Source of the DNA: Bacteroidota bacterium
Lineage (GTDB): Bacteria; Bacteroidota; Bacteroidia; Flavobacteriales; Flavobacteriaceae
Direction of reading: 5' to 3'
Assembly (NCBI GenBank): GCA_023387965.1
Contig: JAEWHE010000033.1
Span: 1 to 64,000, forward strand
DNA: 64,000 bases
This document shows positions 63,494-64,000 of this stretch, piece after piece (position 1 is the first letter of the stretch; each line of letters starts with the position of its first letter). Made by a program: the position numbers and the translations under genes. The notes below the pieces were generated by a model. That model made no database searches. It had not been told where the DNA came from and saw only the letters and a program-made list of their open reading frames with translations.

Positions 63494-64000
63494 ATGAAAA
63501 ATTTTAGATTTCTTACCCTACTATTTGCGATGCTTTCGCTTTTTGCAGTTTCTTGTGACAACGAACCAATTGATCCTAGTTTAAACAACGGCGAAAATCC
63601 TGAGGTTCCAGGAAATGAGCTGGGTACTTTTAGCGTGGATTTTAATGGACAAACTTATTCGACTACAACAACTGTTGCTGTAATTTCTGAAGATGGAATT
63701 GAACTTGCTGCTACAAGAAGTAACGGCGAGAGTTTCGGGTTTCTTATTGATGGTAACACAGTTGGAACCTATTCCGCCGAAAGTATTTTCCTTGCTTACC
63801 AACGTTCATCAACTGAAGAATTCGGCTTTTCCAACATTCATTCGGATTTAGAAGATAGTAATGGAACAGTTACGATAACTTCTATAAACACTCAAAACAA
63901 TACAATTTCCGGAACGTTTTCTTTCACGGGTTATTGGACTGATTTACTTGACGAAGATTCACCGGAGCCGATAATTTTCACAAACGGAACTTTTACAAAT
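63494..64000 (+). CDS. lipoprotein, DUF6252-like, cut by the window edge
   Basis: ATG 63494 opens a frame that stays open to the last base (169 codons). The leader MKNFRFLTLLFAMLSLFAVSC places the lipid cysteine at 21. The mature part is beta-rich (FSVDFNGQTYSTTTTVA, ISGTFSFTGYWTDL), resembling small flavobacterial DUF6252 lipoproteins. The end lies outside the window. Confidence 0.7.
   Translation, partial: MKNFRFLTLLFAMLSLFAVSCDNEPIDPSLNNGENPEVPGNELGTFSVDFNGQTYSTTTTVAVISEDGIELAATRSNGESFGFLIDGNTVGTYSAESIFLAYQRSSTEEFGFSNIHSDLEDSNGTVTITSINTQNNTISGTFSFTGYWTDLLDEDSPEPIIFTNGTFTN

Overview
The window reads as chromosome of a Flavobacterium-like member of the Bacteroidota. The AT-rich base composition, the promoters of the TAnnTTTG type, the very weak Shine-Dalgarno signals, the many short lipoprotein leaders and family-typical genes (TonB-dependent receptor, adjacent parE-parC, WG-repeat proteins, flavobacterial DUFs) all point the same way. 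No rRNA, tRNA, CRISPR array, transposase or integrase gene was seen.

Region 1 (1-13.4 kb) is an accessory array of single genes, all on the + strand. Almost every gene is followed by an imperfect inverted repeat of about 120-140 bp. The left end carries a box like (T)GCTAAC, the right end a box like (A)CGTTAGCAGCAA. Between them are paired inner boxes (for example TTGGC with GCCAA, GGCGG with CCGCC) and a variable centre that sometimes folds into its own hairpin. This is the architecture of integron attC sites (R''-L''-L'-R'). The region therefore looks like a gene-cassette array without an integrase in view, of about 12 cassettes and continuing off the left edge. Its products are small and mostly secreted or lipoproteins: TPR, TonB C-terminal, cold-shock-like, HEAT, WG-repeat, Sel1-like, zinc-ribbon and several orphan lipoproteins. 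One further, isolated copy of the same repeat lies at 26.08-26.21 kb, behind a frameshifted gene.

Region 2 (13.7-22.8 kb) holds two giant adjacent orphan genes (1589 and 1301 codons) followed by a VOC-fold protein. I could not assign the giants. Region 3 (22.9-28.7 kb) is a run of small accessory genes: a secreted protein, a pentapeptide-repeat protein, two SRPBCC proteins, a WG-repeat protein, a frameshifted membrane protein and lipoproteins.

Region 4 (28.7-64 kb) is mostly conserved chromosome. It contains pheT; a TonB receptor / DUF4876-like lipoprotein / DUF6850-like barrel / di-heme cytochrome c peroxidase operon; a peroxiredoxin-thioredoxin-small-protein cluster; an amino acid permease; topoisomerase IV parE-parC; a TerC protein; murQ; a His-rich ZIP transporter; rRNA methyltransferases; an isolated glgB followed by a GH31 alpha-glucosidase; an M48 metalloprotease; a UMF1-type MFS transporter; and a truncated lipoprotein gene at the right edge. 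Intergenic spaces here carry terminator hairpins and several families of dispersed inverted repeats.
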